DNA of 42,041 nucleotides from Xenorhabdus hominickii (GTDB lineage: Bacteria; Pseudomonadota; Gammaproteobacteria; Enterobacterales; Enterobacteriaceae). Numbering within the stretch: position 1 is the first letter of the stretch; every line of letters begins with the position of its first letter. The stretch lies in NCBI RefSeq assembly GCF_002632725.1, contig NZ_NJAI01000006.1, positions 210,572 to 252,612 on the forward strand. Reading direction: 5' to 3'. This document shows positions 1 through 8,416 of the stretch, one piece after another. Made by a program: the position numbers and the translations under genes. The notes below the pieces were generated by a model, which saw only the letters and a program-made list of their open reading frames with translations, searched no databases and had not been told where the DNA came from.

Positions 1-198
1 GATTATGTTGTTTATGATAACCTTCCCGAGGAAGATCACCTGACTGGAAAGACGTTTACTCAGCGTATAGAGAGAACGAATTTAACTCAGCGTACTCGAA
101 TAAAAAGACTGAATAGAAAAACTATCAGTTATTCAAAATCCGAAGAAATGCACGATAAGGTGATAGGAACTTTTATTGAGCGTGAGTACTATTTTTGA
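1..198 (+). CDS. insB: IS1 transposase InsB, C-terminal part (5' end outside window)
   Basis: The frame is open from base 1 to TGA at 196-198. It encodes about 65 residues, including TQRIERTNL and SEEMHDKVIGTFIEREYY. These match the conserved tail of IS1 InsB (in E. coli IS1: TQRIERHNL and VELHDKVIGHYL). This is the C-terminal part of the DDE transposase that acts on the IS ends. No stop or frameshift is seen in this portion, so the copy may be intact to the left. A nearly identical tail, with one base difference in the compared stretch, occurs on the minus strand at the right edge of the window. Confidence 0.85.
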   Translation, partial: DYVVYDNLPEEDHLTGKTFTQRIERTNLTQRTRIKRLNRKTISYSKSEEMHDKVIGTFIEREYYF

Positions 199-227
199 TA
201 TTCAATCTAACTATTTAATACATGACC
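1..227 (+). mobile_element. IS1-family element, 3' end (continues left of window)
   Basis: The first 227 bases are the right end of an IS1-family insertion sequence. Bases 1-198 encode the C-terminal part of the InsB transposase, and the element ends in the terminal motif TTAATACATGACC at 215-227. The same terminal motif in inverted form (GGTCATGTATT) starts the other IS1 copies at 760, 2048 (minus) and 41883. Insertion here cut a small minus-strand gene whose first 26 codons survive at 228-304. The far end and the target duplication lie outside the window. Confidence 0.85.
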
Positions 228-304
228 GAAAACTCCTCTTCTTCCAGGTTAGGCTCTAAAATTTCAGGAGTAGGTTTTGTTTTAAAATACGGACTTAATG
301 TCAT
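215..304 (-). pseudogene. Small gene truncated by IS1, possible immunity gene
   Basis: An ATG at 304, preceded by a GAGG ribosome-binding site, opens a frame beginning MTLSPYFKTKPTPEILEPN. It runs 26 codons to the IS1 boundary at 228, and the last codons (VMY, stop) come from the IS end. The start lies 10 bases downstream of the stop of the decayed toxin tail at 315. Being directly downstream of a toxin C-terminus is the usual place of an immunity gene. That role is inferred from position only, and the short sequence is not recognised. Confidence 0.45.
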
Positions 305-314
305 AACATATACC

Positions 315-759
315 TCATTTGTGAGACTTATAATTGTCTATATCTATTATTTCAAATTTAGGTTGGTGTAAAAAATCCATTACTGCTTCAGAAACACCTC
401 CTGAAGTTTTACCTTCTGGAACCCAATGTTGGTTTGCTCCGAATTCGTTTCCAGAAGGTACTTTTAGATTTCTAAAATCTTCTTTCTTGATATAAACCGC
501 CATAGTATCTGAATTGCTTAAATACCCTTTATTCAAGCCTGATTTTTGCTCAACTAATATCTAATTACTTTTAGATTAAATCATTATTTGATCAAATTCT
601 GACGCAGGCATAACAAATCCACCATCCGGCCCGGCTGTACCATAATTTTTGTATGAGTTTTTAGACGTAAACTTAACCGCCCATCATCAAATTTAGATAG
701 GTGGGCATCAATTTTAGACTTAGGCATATACGTCGTTGGATCAGGTCGGTGCCCTTTTT
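315..759 (-). pseudogene. Decayed C-terminal domain of a polymorphic toxin
   Basis: Reading the minus strand from the IS1 boundary at 759 gives one continuous domain broken by mutations. First comes PTTYMPKSKIDAHLSKFDDG. After a one-base frameshift near 684 it continues AVKFTSKNSYKNYGTAGPDG and GFVMPASEFDQIM. A TAA (about 565) and a TAG (about 553) follow in the same frame. The last part, with NSDTMAVYIKKEDF, VPSGNEFGANQHWVPEG and GGVSEAVMDF, ends at 315. The PSGNE-GAN-W-P and GG-EAV pattern resembles, from memory, toxin tails at the C-terminus of Rhs/FhaB-type polymorphic toxins. The N-terminal carrier is gone, cut by IS1 at 760. The last 73 codons have a TTG at 536 and an ATG at 503, but neither is a convincing start. 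Confidence 0.55.
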
Positions 760-1540
760 GGTCATGTATTCAATTTGTTGTTCATCGTGTATACTCCCTA
801 TTTTTTGTAGGGAGTTAAATGGCAACGGTAGAAGTAAAATGTCGATTTTGTCGACAAACAGAGTCGGTGAGAAAACATGGTTCCGCTCAAGGTGAACACC
901 AGCGTTATCGTTGCCTGTCCTGCCGTCGCACTTTTCAGCTTGAATAGACTTATCGAGCTTGTCAGGCGGGCATAAAAGAACACGTTGTGGATCTTGCGAT
1001 GAATAATGCAGGTATCCGTGACACTGCGCGGGCATTGCATATTAGTATTAATGCCGTCGTTCGTGTTTTAAAAAATTATCCCCACGATGTGTAACCTCAT
1101 TATCGTTGGATAATGTGGAAACTCAGATCATCTGCGAAGTTGACGAGATGTAGTCATTTGTCGGAAATAAAAAGCAGCGACGTCGGTTATGGTATGCGTG
1201 GGAACCCCGAATGAAGCGCATTGTTGCCCATACCTTCGGCAGACGAAGTAAAAAAACATTGAAGAAATTACTCAAGAAATTATCCCAATTTAAAGTGGCT
1301 TTTTGGTGTACAGATCATTTCAAGGCTACAACTTGTTGCCCGCAAATAAACACCTCACCGGGAAAAGTTTCACATAGCTTATTGAACGTGAAAATCTCAC
1401 CCTTCGAAACCGAATTAAGCGGCTGAATCGCAAAACATTGGGTTATTCAAAATCACCGGAAATGCATGACAAAGTCATCGGTACTTTTATCGAAAGAGAA
1501 TATTATGTTTAAGGCTAATCAACATTTTTAATATGTGACC
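760..1540 (+). mobile_element. Degenerate IS1-family element, complete length
   Basis: The element starts with GGTCATGTATTCAA at 760 and ends with TTAATATGTGACC at 1540. That is 781 bases, close to the normal IS1 length of about 770. Both transposase frames are broken. The right end abuts a second, oppositely oriented IS1 remnant at 1541. No clear 8-9 bp target duplication is visible at the two ends (CCCTTTTT on the left, ATTTATCC on the right), so the flanks were probably rearranged after insertion. Confidence 0.8.
819..1512 (+). pseudogene. insAB: IS1 insA/insB transposase pseudogene
   Basis: InsA begins at ATG 819 with MATVEVKCRFCRQ. It contains the CxxC...CxxC zinc-finger-like pairs (CRFC, CLSC) of IS1 InsA, but a TAG at 945-947 replaces the Tyr codon of the conserved (E)YTY(Q/R)AC stretch. 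The rest of InsA (HVVDLAMNNAGIRDTARALH) reads on to a stop near 1095. The InsB part is recognisable (RRRLWYAWEPRMKRIVAHTFG, and the tail HDKVIGTFIEREYY ending at 1512) but is interrupted by stops and frameshifts. It cannot make a functional transposase. Confidence 0.8.
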
Positions 1541-1718
1541 ATTTATCCCATATTTTCCTGCTGCGATCACCCAAAACATGGGCCACAATGCGTTTCATTC
1601 GGGGTTCCCACGTATACCAAAGCCAGCGCTGATTCTTCTTACTTCCTACAAACGACCCTTGTTCATCTATCTCGCAGATAAGTTGAATATCACTGCCTCC
1701 AGACGGTAAGGTAGTCAC
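1541..1718 (-). pseudogene. insB: IS1 InsB, N-terminal fragment
   Basis: The frame following insA on the minus strand reads ICEIDEQGSFVGSKKNQRWL, then YTWEPRMKRIVAHVLGDR. These are characteristic of IS1 InsB, including the DE-x-WSFVGKK-like DDE-region motif. At 1541 it runs into the neighbouring IS1 copy and loses its last roughly 80 codons. A few codons at its apparent end are read from that other element. Confidence 0.75.
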
Positions 1719-1990
1719 GTTCCGGGGATTGAGTTTTTGAGTGTTGTCATGACGGTAGAAGTGGCAACTTTCAGTACATGCGCAGTATCACGAATACCGC
1801 TGTTATTCATTGCCATATCCACAATCTGCTCTTGAACGCCTAGTTTACAAGCTTGGTAGGTATATTCCCACTGCAAGACCTTACGACAGGCATAGCAGCG
1901 ATAACGGGGATGCCCTCCGTTTCCTTTTCCATGTCCTTTAACGTCTTCTGATTGATGACAATAACGACAATGAACATCAACTTTAGCCAT
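1715..1990 (-). CDS. insA: IS1 protein InsA
   Basis: 91 codons from ATG 1990, the usual length for IS1 InsA. The N-terminus MAKVDVHCRYCHQSE and CYAC form the zinc-finger-like cysteine pairs. EYTYQACKLGVQEQIVDMAM and NNSGIRDTAHVLKVATSTV (helix-turn-helix-like) are conserved IS1 features. In IS1, InsA binds the ends and represses, while an InsA-InsB frameshift fusion is the transposase. This InsA frame is open, but its InsB partner is truncated, so the element should be immobile alone. Confidence 0.75.
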   Translation of the reverse strand: MAKVDVHCRYCHQSEDVKGHGKGNGGHPRYRCYACRKVLQWEYTYQACKLGVQEQIVDMAMNNSGIRDTAHVLKVATSTVMTTLKNSIPGT

Positions 1991-2047
1991 ATTTCACCAT
2001 AAAAAAGGCAGAAGCATATCATAACAACTAACTATTCAATACATGAC

Positions 2048-2236
2048 CTTTGTATCTTGTTCTACCTAGCAAATGTCGTCATTCAGAGTATTGCTGTTTT
2101 CTTAATTATTAATGGGCTGGGATACTCAATCGACTATGACACCATATCACCTATTCTACAGGCTGTAGTTACCGCCGCTATATGGATACCTTATTTTATG
2201 GTATCTGTGAGAGTTAAGAGAACTTTTGTGAATTAA
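2048..2236 (+). pseudogene. DUF2569-like membrane protein, C-terminal fragment
   Basis: Immediately after the IS1 end an open frame without a start reads LCILFYLANVVIQSIAVFLI, then IPYFMVSVRVKRTFVN and TAA at 2234-2236. The ending (A)IWIPYF-x-S-x-RVK-x-TFVN matches the C-terminus of DUF2569 (YdgK-like) inner membrane proteins, which have several membrane helices and no assigned function. The 5' part was removed by the IS1 insertion at 2048. Confidence 0.6.
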
Positions 2237-2394
2237 TCAGCTCAACGCATTCTTTTGCATTCCCTGCAATCACCTAAAATGTGGTAGTTATTGTAGTCCT
2301 AATTGTTCAAAGGCTAACTGACACTGTGTTTTGATATATCTCAGCAACCACAGGATCACCTGTCTGAGGTGGCAATGTTTTCTCCGATTTCAAA

Positions 2395-2586
2395 TTGGAA
2401 AATTTGCAACTTTCAACATGCGGGATACATAATCGGCGCATCAAATCAGTGAATGAGCAAACCTATTACACTGATGACGAACTGTGTGATTTACCTGCTG
2501 GGACTAGGCTGGACGTCCGTGTCCAGATGCTGGCAGATTCGGTGTGGAATCAGAAAATGGTAAAAACCATACCTGATATCGCCTGA
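2395..2586 (+). pseudogene. Inverted fragment of a phage tail-fibre 3' end
   Basis: The plus-strand frame contains ELCDLPAGTRLDVRVQMLAD and SVWNQKMVK. This parallels the end of the tail fibre on the opposite strand (DLIDIPDGRFVSVRVQMPED, SIWNQQQQK). It starts at TTG without a ribosome-binding site and has no plausible N-terminal domain, so I read it as a decayed alternative tail-fibre 3' end. Its orientation toward the intact gene recalls the inverted alternative fibre tips of phages such as Mu and P1. No invertase gene is present here. Confidence 0.6.
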
Positions 2587-2627
2587 TCTGAATAACAGGA
2601 AGGGATAAGGGCAATGTGTTCTTATTG

Positions 2628-3719
2628 TTATTTTAATTCAGCTAATTTTTGTTGCTGTTGATTCCAAATAGAATCCTCTGGCATTTGCACTCTAACTGAA
2701 ACAAACCTGCCATCAGGGATATCGATCAAATCACCGTCAGCGTAGCCTTCTCGTATATTTCTGGCGAAAGCAGGGACGTTTGTGTGTTCACGGTGGTAGG
2801 TCATTAATTTGATGGAGCCATCGGGCAGGACTTCGTGATTGACCCAGATTAATGGTAGATCGTTTTGGCATCGAGGGGTTTCTATGCTACCCGATACTCC
2901 AGCGGCATTGAAGCCCTGAACATTTTTGATGAGGTAAATACCCTCAGATAGATGCTCAACAGTAGCACCTTCGGATTCGTTGTTCGTGGTGAAATTGCTA
3001 CCTCCACCGGAACCACCGGGGATGACTACGCTGGGGGCTGTTTTATAATATCCGCTGTCATCCACAGTCCACATATTTGACGTCATAACCGTGTAGTTTT
3101 CCCATGCATTACCACCGACATGCCTCTTTACGTACATGATAGTACGACCATAATTTGGCATTATAATCATCTGGTGATTACCGGAGTTGTAACACGTTTT
3201 AATAACAGAGCCAAAATCGCCTAATCGGTTAGATGTGCTAGATGTATACGAATAACACCCTGTTTTATATCCAAATTCCTCCATATTGCCCATGTGAGAT
3301 TGATCAACCATACTGCTTGTACCAACGCCATAATCCCCCACTTTCAGTGCATTTTCTAACCCAATATTCCTCACAAATACCTTTTTATCTGGAATATCTG
3401 CCCCGTTCTGCTCTTTAGATAAACGAATATTTGCATTATCATTTGCGTTGTTGGCATTTCGATTGGCTACATTTGCTAAATCGTATGCCGTTTTCACTGC
3501 CTTGGATGTAGCAGCATAAGTCTCGTCATCTCTATCTACTGCGTTACTCAGGATAACGAAACCTTTTTCTCTGAGTGTTGCATCTGGATGGTTGCGGCTT
3601 TTGGCGTGGTCTTCAATTGCTTCTTTAACTGAGTTTTTGACATATTCCGGAGTTGGAACGACAACAAAATCACCATCTTCTGAAACAGGTATATCAGGCT
3701 TTTTATCTTGAATACTCAT
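2628..3719 (-). CDS. Phage tail-fibre protein
   Basis: 363 residues from ATG 3719, with a strong ribosome-binding site (TGAGGGAATAAAT). Residues about 35-85 contain a Phage_fiber_2-type repeat (SRNHPDATLREKGFVILSNA, then DDETYAATSKAVKTAYD), followed by an Asn/Ala-rich coiled stretch (ANVANRNANNANDNAN). The middle (about 115-215) looks like a receptor-binding tip module with GDYG and MIIMPNYGRTIMYVKRH. The C-terminus ends in RFVSVRVQMPEDSIWNQ. Such fibres belong to P2-like tails and to phage-tail bacteriocins (xenorhabdicins) of Xenorhabdus/Photorhabdus. No other tail gene or chaperone is beside it, so it is an isolated module. It converges on the inverted fragment at 2395-2586. Confidence 0.8.
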   Translation of the reverse strand: MSIQDKKPDIPVSEDGDFVVVPTPEYVKNSVKEAIEDHAKSRNHPDATLREKGFVILSNAVDRDDETYAATSKAVKTAYDLANVANRNANNANDNANIRLSKEQNGADIPDKKVFVRNIGLENALKVGDYGVGTSSMVDQSHMGNMEEFGYKTGCYSYTSSTSNRLGDFGSVIKTCYNSGNHQMIIMPNYGRTIMYVKRHVGGNAWENYTVMTSNMWTVDDSGYYKTAPSVVIPGGSGGGSNFTTNNESEGATVEHLSEGIYLIKNVQGFNAAGVSGSIETPRCQNDLPLIWVNHEVLPDGSIKLMTYHREHTNVPAFARNIREGYADGDLIDIPDGRFVSVRVQMPEDSIWNQQQQKLAELK

Positions 3720-4296
3720 ATTTATTCCCTCATTTAATCAACAATACAGATTGCTAAATATCATGAAGGCGGTGGGATACTGCTCCGCCAGTGAACATCA
3801 ATAAAATCGGTTTATCAATACTGGAGAGTACGGCTTGACTAACTGCAATGGGTGAGTGGCATATTTTGATGGCAGGATGACATAAAATAACAAAGGAAGG
3901 ATCAATAAAATCTGTTCCTCTACTGATAAAACATGATAGGGGTTAAAAAGACAACTCCTCTTTAACCTAATCCCTTGATCTTCCTTATTTCTGTCAGAAA
4001 TGAGAATTCCCGTCCTGAGTAGGAATTAAGTAAAGTCAATAACTTATATAAACGCAGAATTTCCCGATTTTAAATCGGGAAATTCTTTTAGCTGATATTC
4101 TGCATGTTAAAGAGCAGACTTCTGGCCTATAGTGACAGTAGTTTTTCCCCTAACTTGTATACAACGTTACCTCTTACGACCCAGAATTTAATATTATTAA
4201 TTTTTGATATTGTTTTGGAAAATATCGAAAAAATTCATGAAACGTCAGACGTTGCTAGTAGATTAATCTATTAGTGATATTTAAGAGGGTAGAATA
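3720..4296. other. Intergenic region between tail fibre and hydrolase
   Basis: This stretch separates two divergently transcribed genes. It holds the tail-fibre ribosome-binding site at its left end, a perfect hairpin at 4057-4085 and, just before 4297, an AT-rich promoter-like stretch with an AAGAGGG ribosome-binding site for the hydrolase. I see no coding potential or further repeats. Confidence 0.6.
4057..4085 (+). terminator. Perfect 14-bp hairpin, terminator-like
   Basis: GAATTTCCCGATTT pairs perfectly with AAATCGGGAAATTC around one central T, and TTTTA follows on the plus strand. Since no plus-strand gene ends just before it, it may be a relic terminator or a barrier between the tail-fibre and hydrolase units. 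Confidence 0.5.
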
Positions 4297-5133
4297 ATGA
4301 CTGCTACACGCGATAATATTCATCAATATAATATTCAAACTCGCCATGCTGGTATTGCAGTAATAGATACCGGAGGTAATGGATTGCCTATTCTTTTCAT
4401 ACATGGCAATTCAAGTTGTAAAGAAATATTTCGTCATCAAATCAACTTATTGAGAGAGAAATATCGGGTTTTAGCACTGGATTTGCCCGGCCATGGGGCA
4501 TCATCAAATGCCAGTGACCCACGTCAAGCGTATTCAATGCCCGGTTATGCACATACTGTCATTGAGGTATTGGAAAAAATTGGTATTAACAGAGTGGTGG
4601 TTTTTGGTTGGTCATTAGGAGGACATATTGGATTAGAAATGTTGGCTCTGTTTCCTAAAATGATTGGGTTAATGATTTGTGGTACTCCGCCAGTATCAAA
4701 TGGTGTAGATAATGTCGCTAGCGGTTTTCGTCCTAGCAAACATATGAGACTTACCGGAAAAGCCGAATTTACTGAGGAAGACATTAAAAATTTTGCAGCT
4801 GAGACTTGTGGTGTTAATGCACCGCATGAACCGTTTCTTATTGAAGCGGTAGCAAGGACAGATGGATTGGCACGGCAGTATATGTTTGAAGCCTTTCTTT
4901 CTCCTCAAGCAACGGATCAGAAAATATTGGCTGAAAACAGTAAAATACCCTTGGCTATTGTTAATGGTGCGAGTGACCCATTTATCAACATTGACTATAT
5001 TAATGGACTAATTTATCAAAACCTTTGGAAAGGGCAGGTGTTTAATTTAGCAGATGTTGATCATGCACCTTTCTGGGAAGCTCCTGAGTTATTTAATCCT
5101 ATTTTGGCTGATTTTATCAATGACTTTCAATAG
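4297..5133 (+). CDS. Alpha/beta hydrolase fold protein
   Basis: 278 residues, starting at ATG 4297 after an AAGAGGG ribosome-binding site. The fold motifs are clear: oxyanion-side FIHGNSS at about 34-40, LDLPGHGAS at about 61-69, nucleophile elbow GWSLGGH with Ser106, a probable acid in NGASDPF near 232, and catalytic His in DVDHAPFWE near 256. No signal peptide is present, so it is cytoplasmic. It resembles the large family of small-ester/lactone hydrolases and haloperoxidase-like enzymes; the substrate cannot be told. It stands alone and is closed by its own terminator at 5186. Confidence 0.85.
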   Translation: MTATRDNIHQYNIQTRHAGIAVIDTGGNGLPILFIHGNSSCKEIFRHQINLLREKYRVLALDLPGHGASSNASDPRQAYSMPGYAHTVIEVLEKIGINRVVVFGWSLGGHIGLEMLALFPKMIGLMICGTPPVSNGVDNVASGFRPSKHMRLTGKAEFTEEDIKNFAAETCGVNAPHEPFLIEAVARTDGLARQYMFEAFLSPQATDQKILAENSKIPLAIVNGASDPFINIDYINGLIYQNLWKGQVFNLADVDHAPFWEAPELFNPILADFINDFQ

Positions 5134-5185
5134 GCATAAGTAATAAAACTACAACTTAAAAAACGACAGATATAATAGTAAGTTA

Positions 5186-5226
5186 GGATACCCGTTCAAT
5201 TAAGAATGGGTATCCTGATTTTTTAT
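5186..5226 (+). terminator. Rho-independent terminator after hydrolase
   Basis: Stem GGATACCCGTTC / GAATGGGTATCC (one G-T pair) with loop AATTAA, followed by TGATTTTTT. It lies 53 bases after the hydrolase stop. Confidence 0.8.
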
Positions 5227-5317
5227 TCATATATCCATTTTATTTTTCAGGTTAAAAAATTTTTGATTATGCTACACCATGTGTAGCTAGTAGAATTTTT
5301 AGTTTGCAGAATATAGC

Positions 5318-5488
5318 TTATACACAAGCTTTGTGAGCAATGTCCCACGGGATTTTGTCACAAAAATTTTTAATGCACATATCTTTGAATGTATCATTAA
5401 GGCCATTACAAAGATATGCACTAGCGTTAGCGGTGACGGTTGTTCCGATAACAAATGCAAGTATACAAGCAGCTAATTTTCTGTTCAT
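5318..5488 (-). CDS. Small secreted cysteine-rich peptide, unknown
   Basis: 56 codons from ATG 5488 to TAA 5318, with AAGG nine bases upstream of the start. Residues 1-24 (MNRKLAACILAFVIG... ending TANASA) form a textbook signal peptide with an AxA cleavage site. The predicted mature peptide of about 32 residues starts AYLCNGLND/YLCNGLND and contains four cysteines in the contexts LCN, DMCIK, NFCDK and KACV. This suggests two disulfides after export. I do not recognise a family. Similar sizes are found among secreted toxins, microcin-like peptides and periplasmic small proteins. It is a monocistronic gene in an AT-rich region without an obvious immunity or export partner. Confidence 0.6.
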   Translation of the reverse strand: MNRKLAACILAFVIGTTVTANASAYLCNGLNDTFKDMCIKNFCDKIPWDIAHKACV

Positions 5489-6152
5489 GATTTAATACCT
5501 TATATTGAATGTGTTGATAATTATGTGACAGGGTTTGCACTAACTTTACAGCAACTGCATTTACATTATTTTCTGTGAAGGATGTTGTTGTTTAATAATA
5601 TCTCATGATAATAGTGAGATGCTTTTATCCTACTTTTTTGAGGGTGAAAGCATGATTAATGCATTGTAATAAATGAATTTTCTATTATTACAGTATATTT
5701 AATTCATGTCAGTTACTAACTTAATTGTATTTCACATGTTTTTAGAATTTTAAATACATTTATTGAATGTGAAAATAATAATCAGGTAAACTAATTTTCG
5801 CTCTTCATGGTTTATGCTCATTAATTTTAGAATCTATGAGGATAAACACATTAAGTATAATCACAGTGGCATTCTTGCAAAGGTTTTATCTTTTTACTAT
5901 TTATTTTTTATTTGAGTTGATGGTTTATTTAAAAAACAAGAGTTATATTTCTTGAGTTTTTACTTTTAAAATAATGGCGAATGATATTTAAATAATGCTT
6001 TCAATAGGATGAGGGGATTTTAATGAGTTAATTTTCTTAGTGTAATTATAAATTAAGTTATTTATTGCATGTTAACTAGTGGAGGGATTTTTTATTTTTT
6101 AAGTTATATCTCTGTTGATTAAACCTATTCACCCAGACAAGTTATTAACTAT
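5489..6152. other. AT-rich intergenic region without recognised genes
   Basis: About 660 bases of very AT-rich sequence upstream of the small peptide gene and downstream of ychF. It should contain the peptide gene promoter. Stops are dense in all frames and I see no RNA gene, repeat or IS remnant that I can support. Confidence 0.5.
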
Positions 6153-6180
6153 AAAAAAAATCCACGCATTTGCGTGGATC
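6153..6180 (-). terminator. Rho-independent terminator of ychF
   Basis: On the minus strand GATCCACGCA / TGCGTGGATT form a GC-rich stem with a short loop, followed by a run of eight T. It lies 57 bases beyond the ychF stop. Confidence 0.85.
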
Positions 6181-6236
6181 TTAAGTACGTTATTCAGCCT
6201 CTGTAATATCGTGTGATACCGAGAGGCTTAAACAAT

Positions 6237-7328
6237 TTAAACATTAAACAAGAAATTCATCACATCACCATCTTTAACGATGTATTCTTTCCCTTCAGCA
6301 CGCATTTTGCCGGCTTCTTTCGCACCTTGCTCACCTTTGTAAGCAATAAAATCTTCAAACGCGATAGTCTGAGCGCGGATAAAGCCTTTCTCAAAATCTG
6401 TGTGGATTTTACCCGCTGCTTGTGGTGCAGTCGTACCGACAGGAATTGTCCATGCGCGGACTTCTTTCACGCCTGCGGTGAAGTAGGTTTGCAGGTTCAG
6501 CAATTCATAGCCAGCGCGGATCACACGGTTCAGGCCTGGTTCTTCCAAACCCAGTTCAGCCATGAATTCTTCGCGGTCAGCATCTTCCAGCTCTGCGATA
6601 TCAGATTCAATAGCAGCACAAACTGGAACAACAACAGAGCCTTCTTTTTCTGCAATAGCACGAACGGTATCAAGGTGTGGGTTATTCTCGAAACCGTCTT
6701 CATTGACGTTGGCAATGTACATGGTTGGTTTTAACGTCAGGAAGCTCAGATAGCGAATCGCTGTTTTTTCTTCTGCACTCAAGTTTAAAGCGCGCAACAT
6801 TCCCGCTTGTTCAAGGTGAGGAAGGCATTTTTCCAAGGCTTCCAGTTCAGCTTTCGCGTCTTTATCTCCGCCTTTGGCTTTTTTCTGAACGCGGTGGATA
6901 GCGCGTTCGCAGGTATCCAGATCCGACAGGGCCAGCTCGGTATTAATAATGTCAATATCGGTGGCAGGATCAACTTGACCGGAAACATGGATGATGTTGT
7001 CGTTTTCAAAACAGCGTACAACATGGCCAATAGCTTCTGTTTCACGGATGTTGGTCAGGAACTGGTTACCCAGACCTTCACCTTTTGACGCGCCCTTTAC
7101 CAGACCGGCAATGTCTACAAATTCCATAGTAGTTGGCAGTATGCGCTGTGGTTTGACGATTTCGGCCAATTGGTCGAGACGTGGGTCTGGCATCGGCACA
7201 ACACCGGTGTTTGGCTCGATAGTGCAGAACGGGAAGTTTGCTGCTTCGATACCTGCTTTGGTCAGCGCATTGAATAATGTAGATTTCCCAACGTTAGGCA
7301 GGCCAACGATACCGCATTTGAATCCCAT
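6237..7328 (-). CDS. ychF: Redox-regulated ATPase YchF (Obg-family, OLA1-like)
   Basis: 363 residues, the normal YchF length. The G1/P-loop [12 protein letters not shown] is at residues 6-17, switch/G3 at [16 protein letters not shown], and the G4 position reads NVNE instead of NKxD. That change is the YchF signature explaining ATP over GTP preference. The C-terminal third is the TGS domain ending [20 protein letters not shown]. The protein associates with ribosomes and takes part in stress and translation-related control. It lies downstream of pth in the conserved pth-ychF order, with a 111-base gap and its own terminator at 6153. Confidence 0.97.
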   Translation of the reverse strand: MGFKCGIVGLPNVGKSTLFNALTKAGIEAANFPFCTIEPNTGVVPMPDPRLDQLAEIVKPQRILPTTMEFVDIAGLVKGASKGEGLGNQFLTNIRETEAIGHVVRCFENDNIIHVSGQVDPATDIDIINTELALSDLDTCERAIHRVQKKAKGGDKDAKAELEALEKCLPHLEQAGMLRALNLSAEEKTAIRYLSFLTLKPTMYIANVNEDGFENNPHLDTVRAIAEKEGSVVVPVCAAIESDIAELEDADREEFMAELGLEEPGLNRVIRAGYELLNLQTYFTAGVKEVRAWTIPVGTTAPQAAGKIHTDFEKGFIRAQTIAFEDFIAYKGEQGAKEAGKMRAEGKEYIVKDGDVMNFLFNV

Positions 7329-7439
7329 AGATTTATCACCTTAGATCACTTATAAACCAACGAGCTTACGCCTGTCGGTGGGTTATAAAAAATTGGCGCT
7401 ATTATACACGCAATAGCCCTTTGCGCCATGCACTCCCAA

Positions 7440-8030
7440 CTAGGCGCTGGCTTTAAATGCATGTAAACGGTTAATCGCCTTGTTCATGCCATCTTTAATA
7501 AGAATGTCAGTGCAGCTCAATGCTTCACTGATAGCATCGTCAATCAGTTTTTGTTCATTGGAGGTTGGCTTGCCTAGTACGAAACCCACGACTTTATTTT
7601 TATCACCCGGATGGCCGATACCAATACGCAGGCGATGAAAGTTAGGGTTATTGCTGAATTTGTTTTGGATATCTTTCAGACCATTATGGCCACCATTGCT
7701 GCCACCCTGTTTCATTTTTGCCACGCCGGGAGGGAGATCCAACTCGTCGTGAGCCACCAGAATTTCGTCTGGCTGAATGCGGTAGAACCCAGAAAGGGCA
7801 AGGACTGATTTGCCACTGAGGTTCATGAAAGTGGTTGGTACCAACAGACGGATATCCTGCCCATTAATGTTAATACGGGCGGTATAGCCAAAAAATTTAC
7901 TTTCTTCTTTCAGGGACTGGTTATGGCGTTGCGCTAATAAATCGACAAACCATGCTCCGGCGTTATGTCTGGTCTGTGCATATTCAGCTCCAGGGTTTGC
8001 CAGGCCAACGATTAATTTTATGTTACTCAC
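7440..8030 (-). CDS. pth: Peptidyl-tRNA hydrolase
   Basis: Pth cleaves the ester of peptidyl-tRNAs released from stalled ribosomes to recycle tRNA. From GTG at 8030 it gives 196 residues beginning (M)[20 protein letters not shown], matching the usual 194-196. The frame stays open upstream to a TTG at 8072, but that would add 14 non-conserved residues. Key residues are visible: the Asn of GLANPG, His of [20 protein letters not shown], the DELDLPPG Asp, and GGHNGLKDI. It lies upstream of ychF on the same strand and diverges from ychH. Confidence 0.95.
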   Translation of the reverse strand: MSNIKLIVGLANPGAEYAQTRHNAGAWFVDLLAQRHNQSLKEESKFFGYTARININGQDIRLLVPTTFMNLSGKSVLALSGFYRIQPDEILVAHDELDLPPGVAKMKQGGSNGGHNGLKDIQNKFSNNPNFHRLRIGIGHPGDKNKVVGFVLGKPTSNEQKLIDDAISEALSCTDILIKDGMNKAINRLHAFKASA

Positions 8031-8416
8031 AGTCTTGGTTCGCTTATTGGCAATATACTCTTCATCGTTCAAATGGCCATTTCATCGGTTGCCATTCTAA
8101 ATCTATTGAGTATAAAACAAAAAAAGAGGTTCATTTTACCTGCCTCAATGCTTGAGTACAAAACTCATTATGATATTAAAACATGTCATAATGTTTATCT
8201 GTAAATTACCTCGGTTACAAATTTATTGGGCCTAAGGTGCTTTTAATAAATTTTAATGTGTCAGAATGTAAAATATTAGGTGTAATTTCGTACAATTCGT
8301 GATCTTTGCCGCAATAACCTTTTGGATGCTAAGGCTATAATCAATACAACAGGAGATATCTACTACTTTCGTGCTTTTGAGTTCGTTACGTTCAAAAAAA
8401 GTATTGGAGGTTGGTT
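8031..8416. other. Divergent promoter region between pth and ychH
   Basis: AT-rich region that must carry the promoters of pth (minus) and ychH (plus). A short imperfect palindrome AAAACATGTCATAATGTTT lies near 8179. ychH is preceded by GGAGG at 8406-8410. No gene is seen. Confidence 0.5.

Larger units (their letters stand above)
1541..2048 (-). mobile_element. Truncated IS1-family element (3' part lost)
   Basis: On the minus strand the left end GGTCATGTATTGAATAG starts at 2048. InsA and the beginning of InsB follow. The element stops abruptly at 1541, exactly at the end of the IS1 copy occupying 760-1540. The missing InsB tail and right end are not found left of 760. The two copies differ clearly in sequence, so this is not a recent duplication. 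The arrangement suggests one IS1 inserted in or recombined with another, with loss of the remainder. Confidence 0.8.

Noticed and set aside
6213..6734. 173-codon plus-strand frame opposite ychF
   Set aside because: It lies entirely over the well-conserved ychF gene in another frame, has no ribosome-binding site and no family features.
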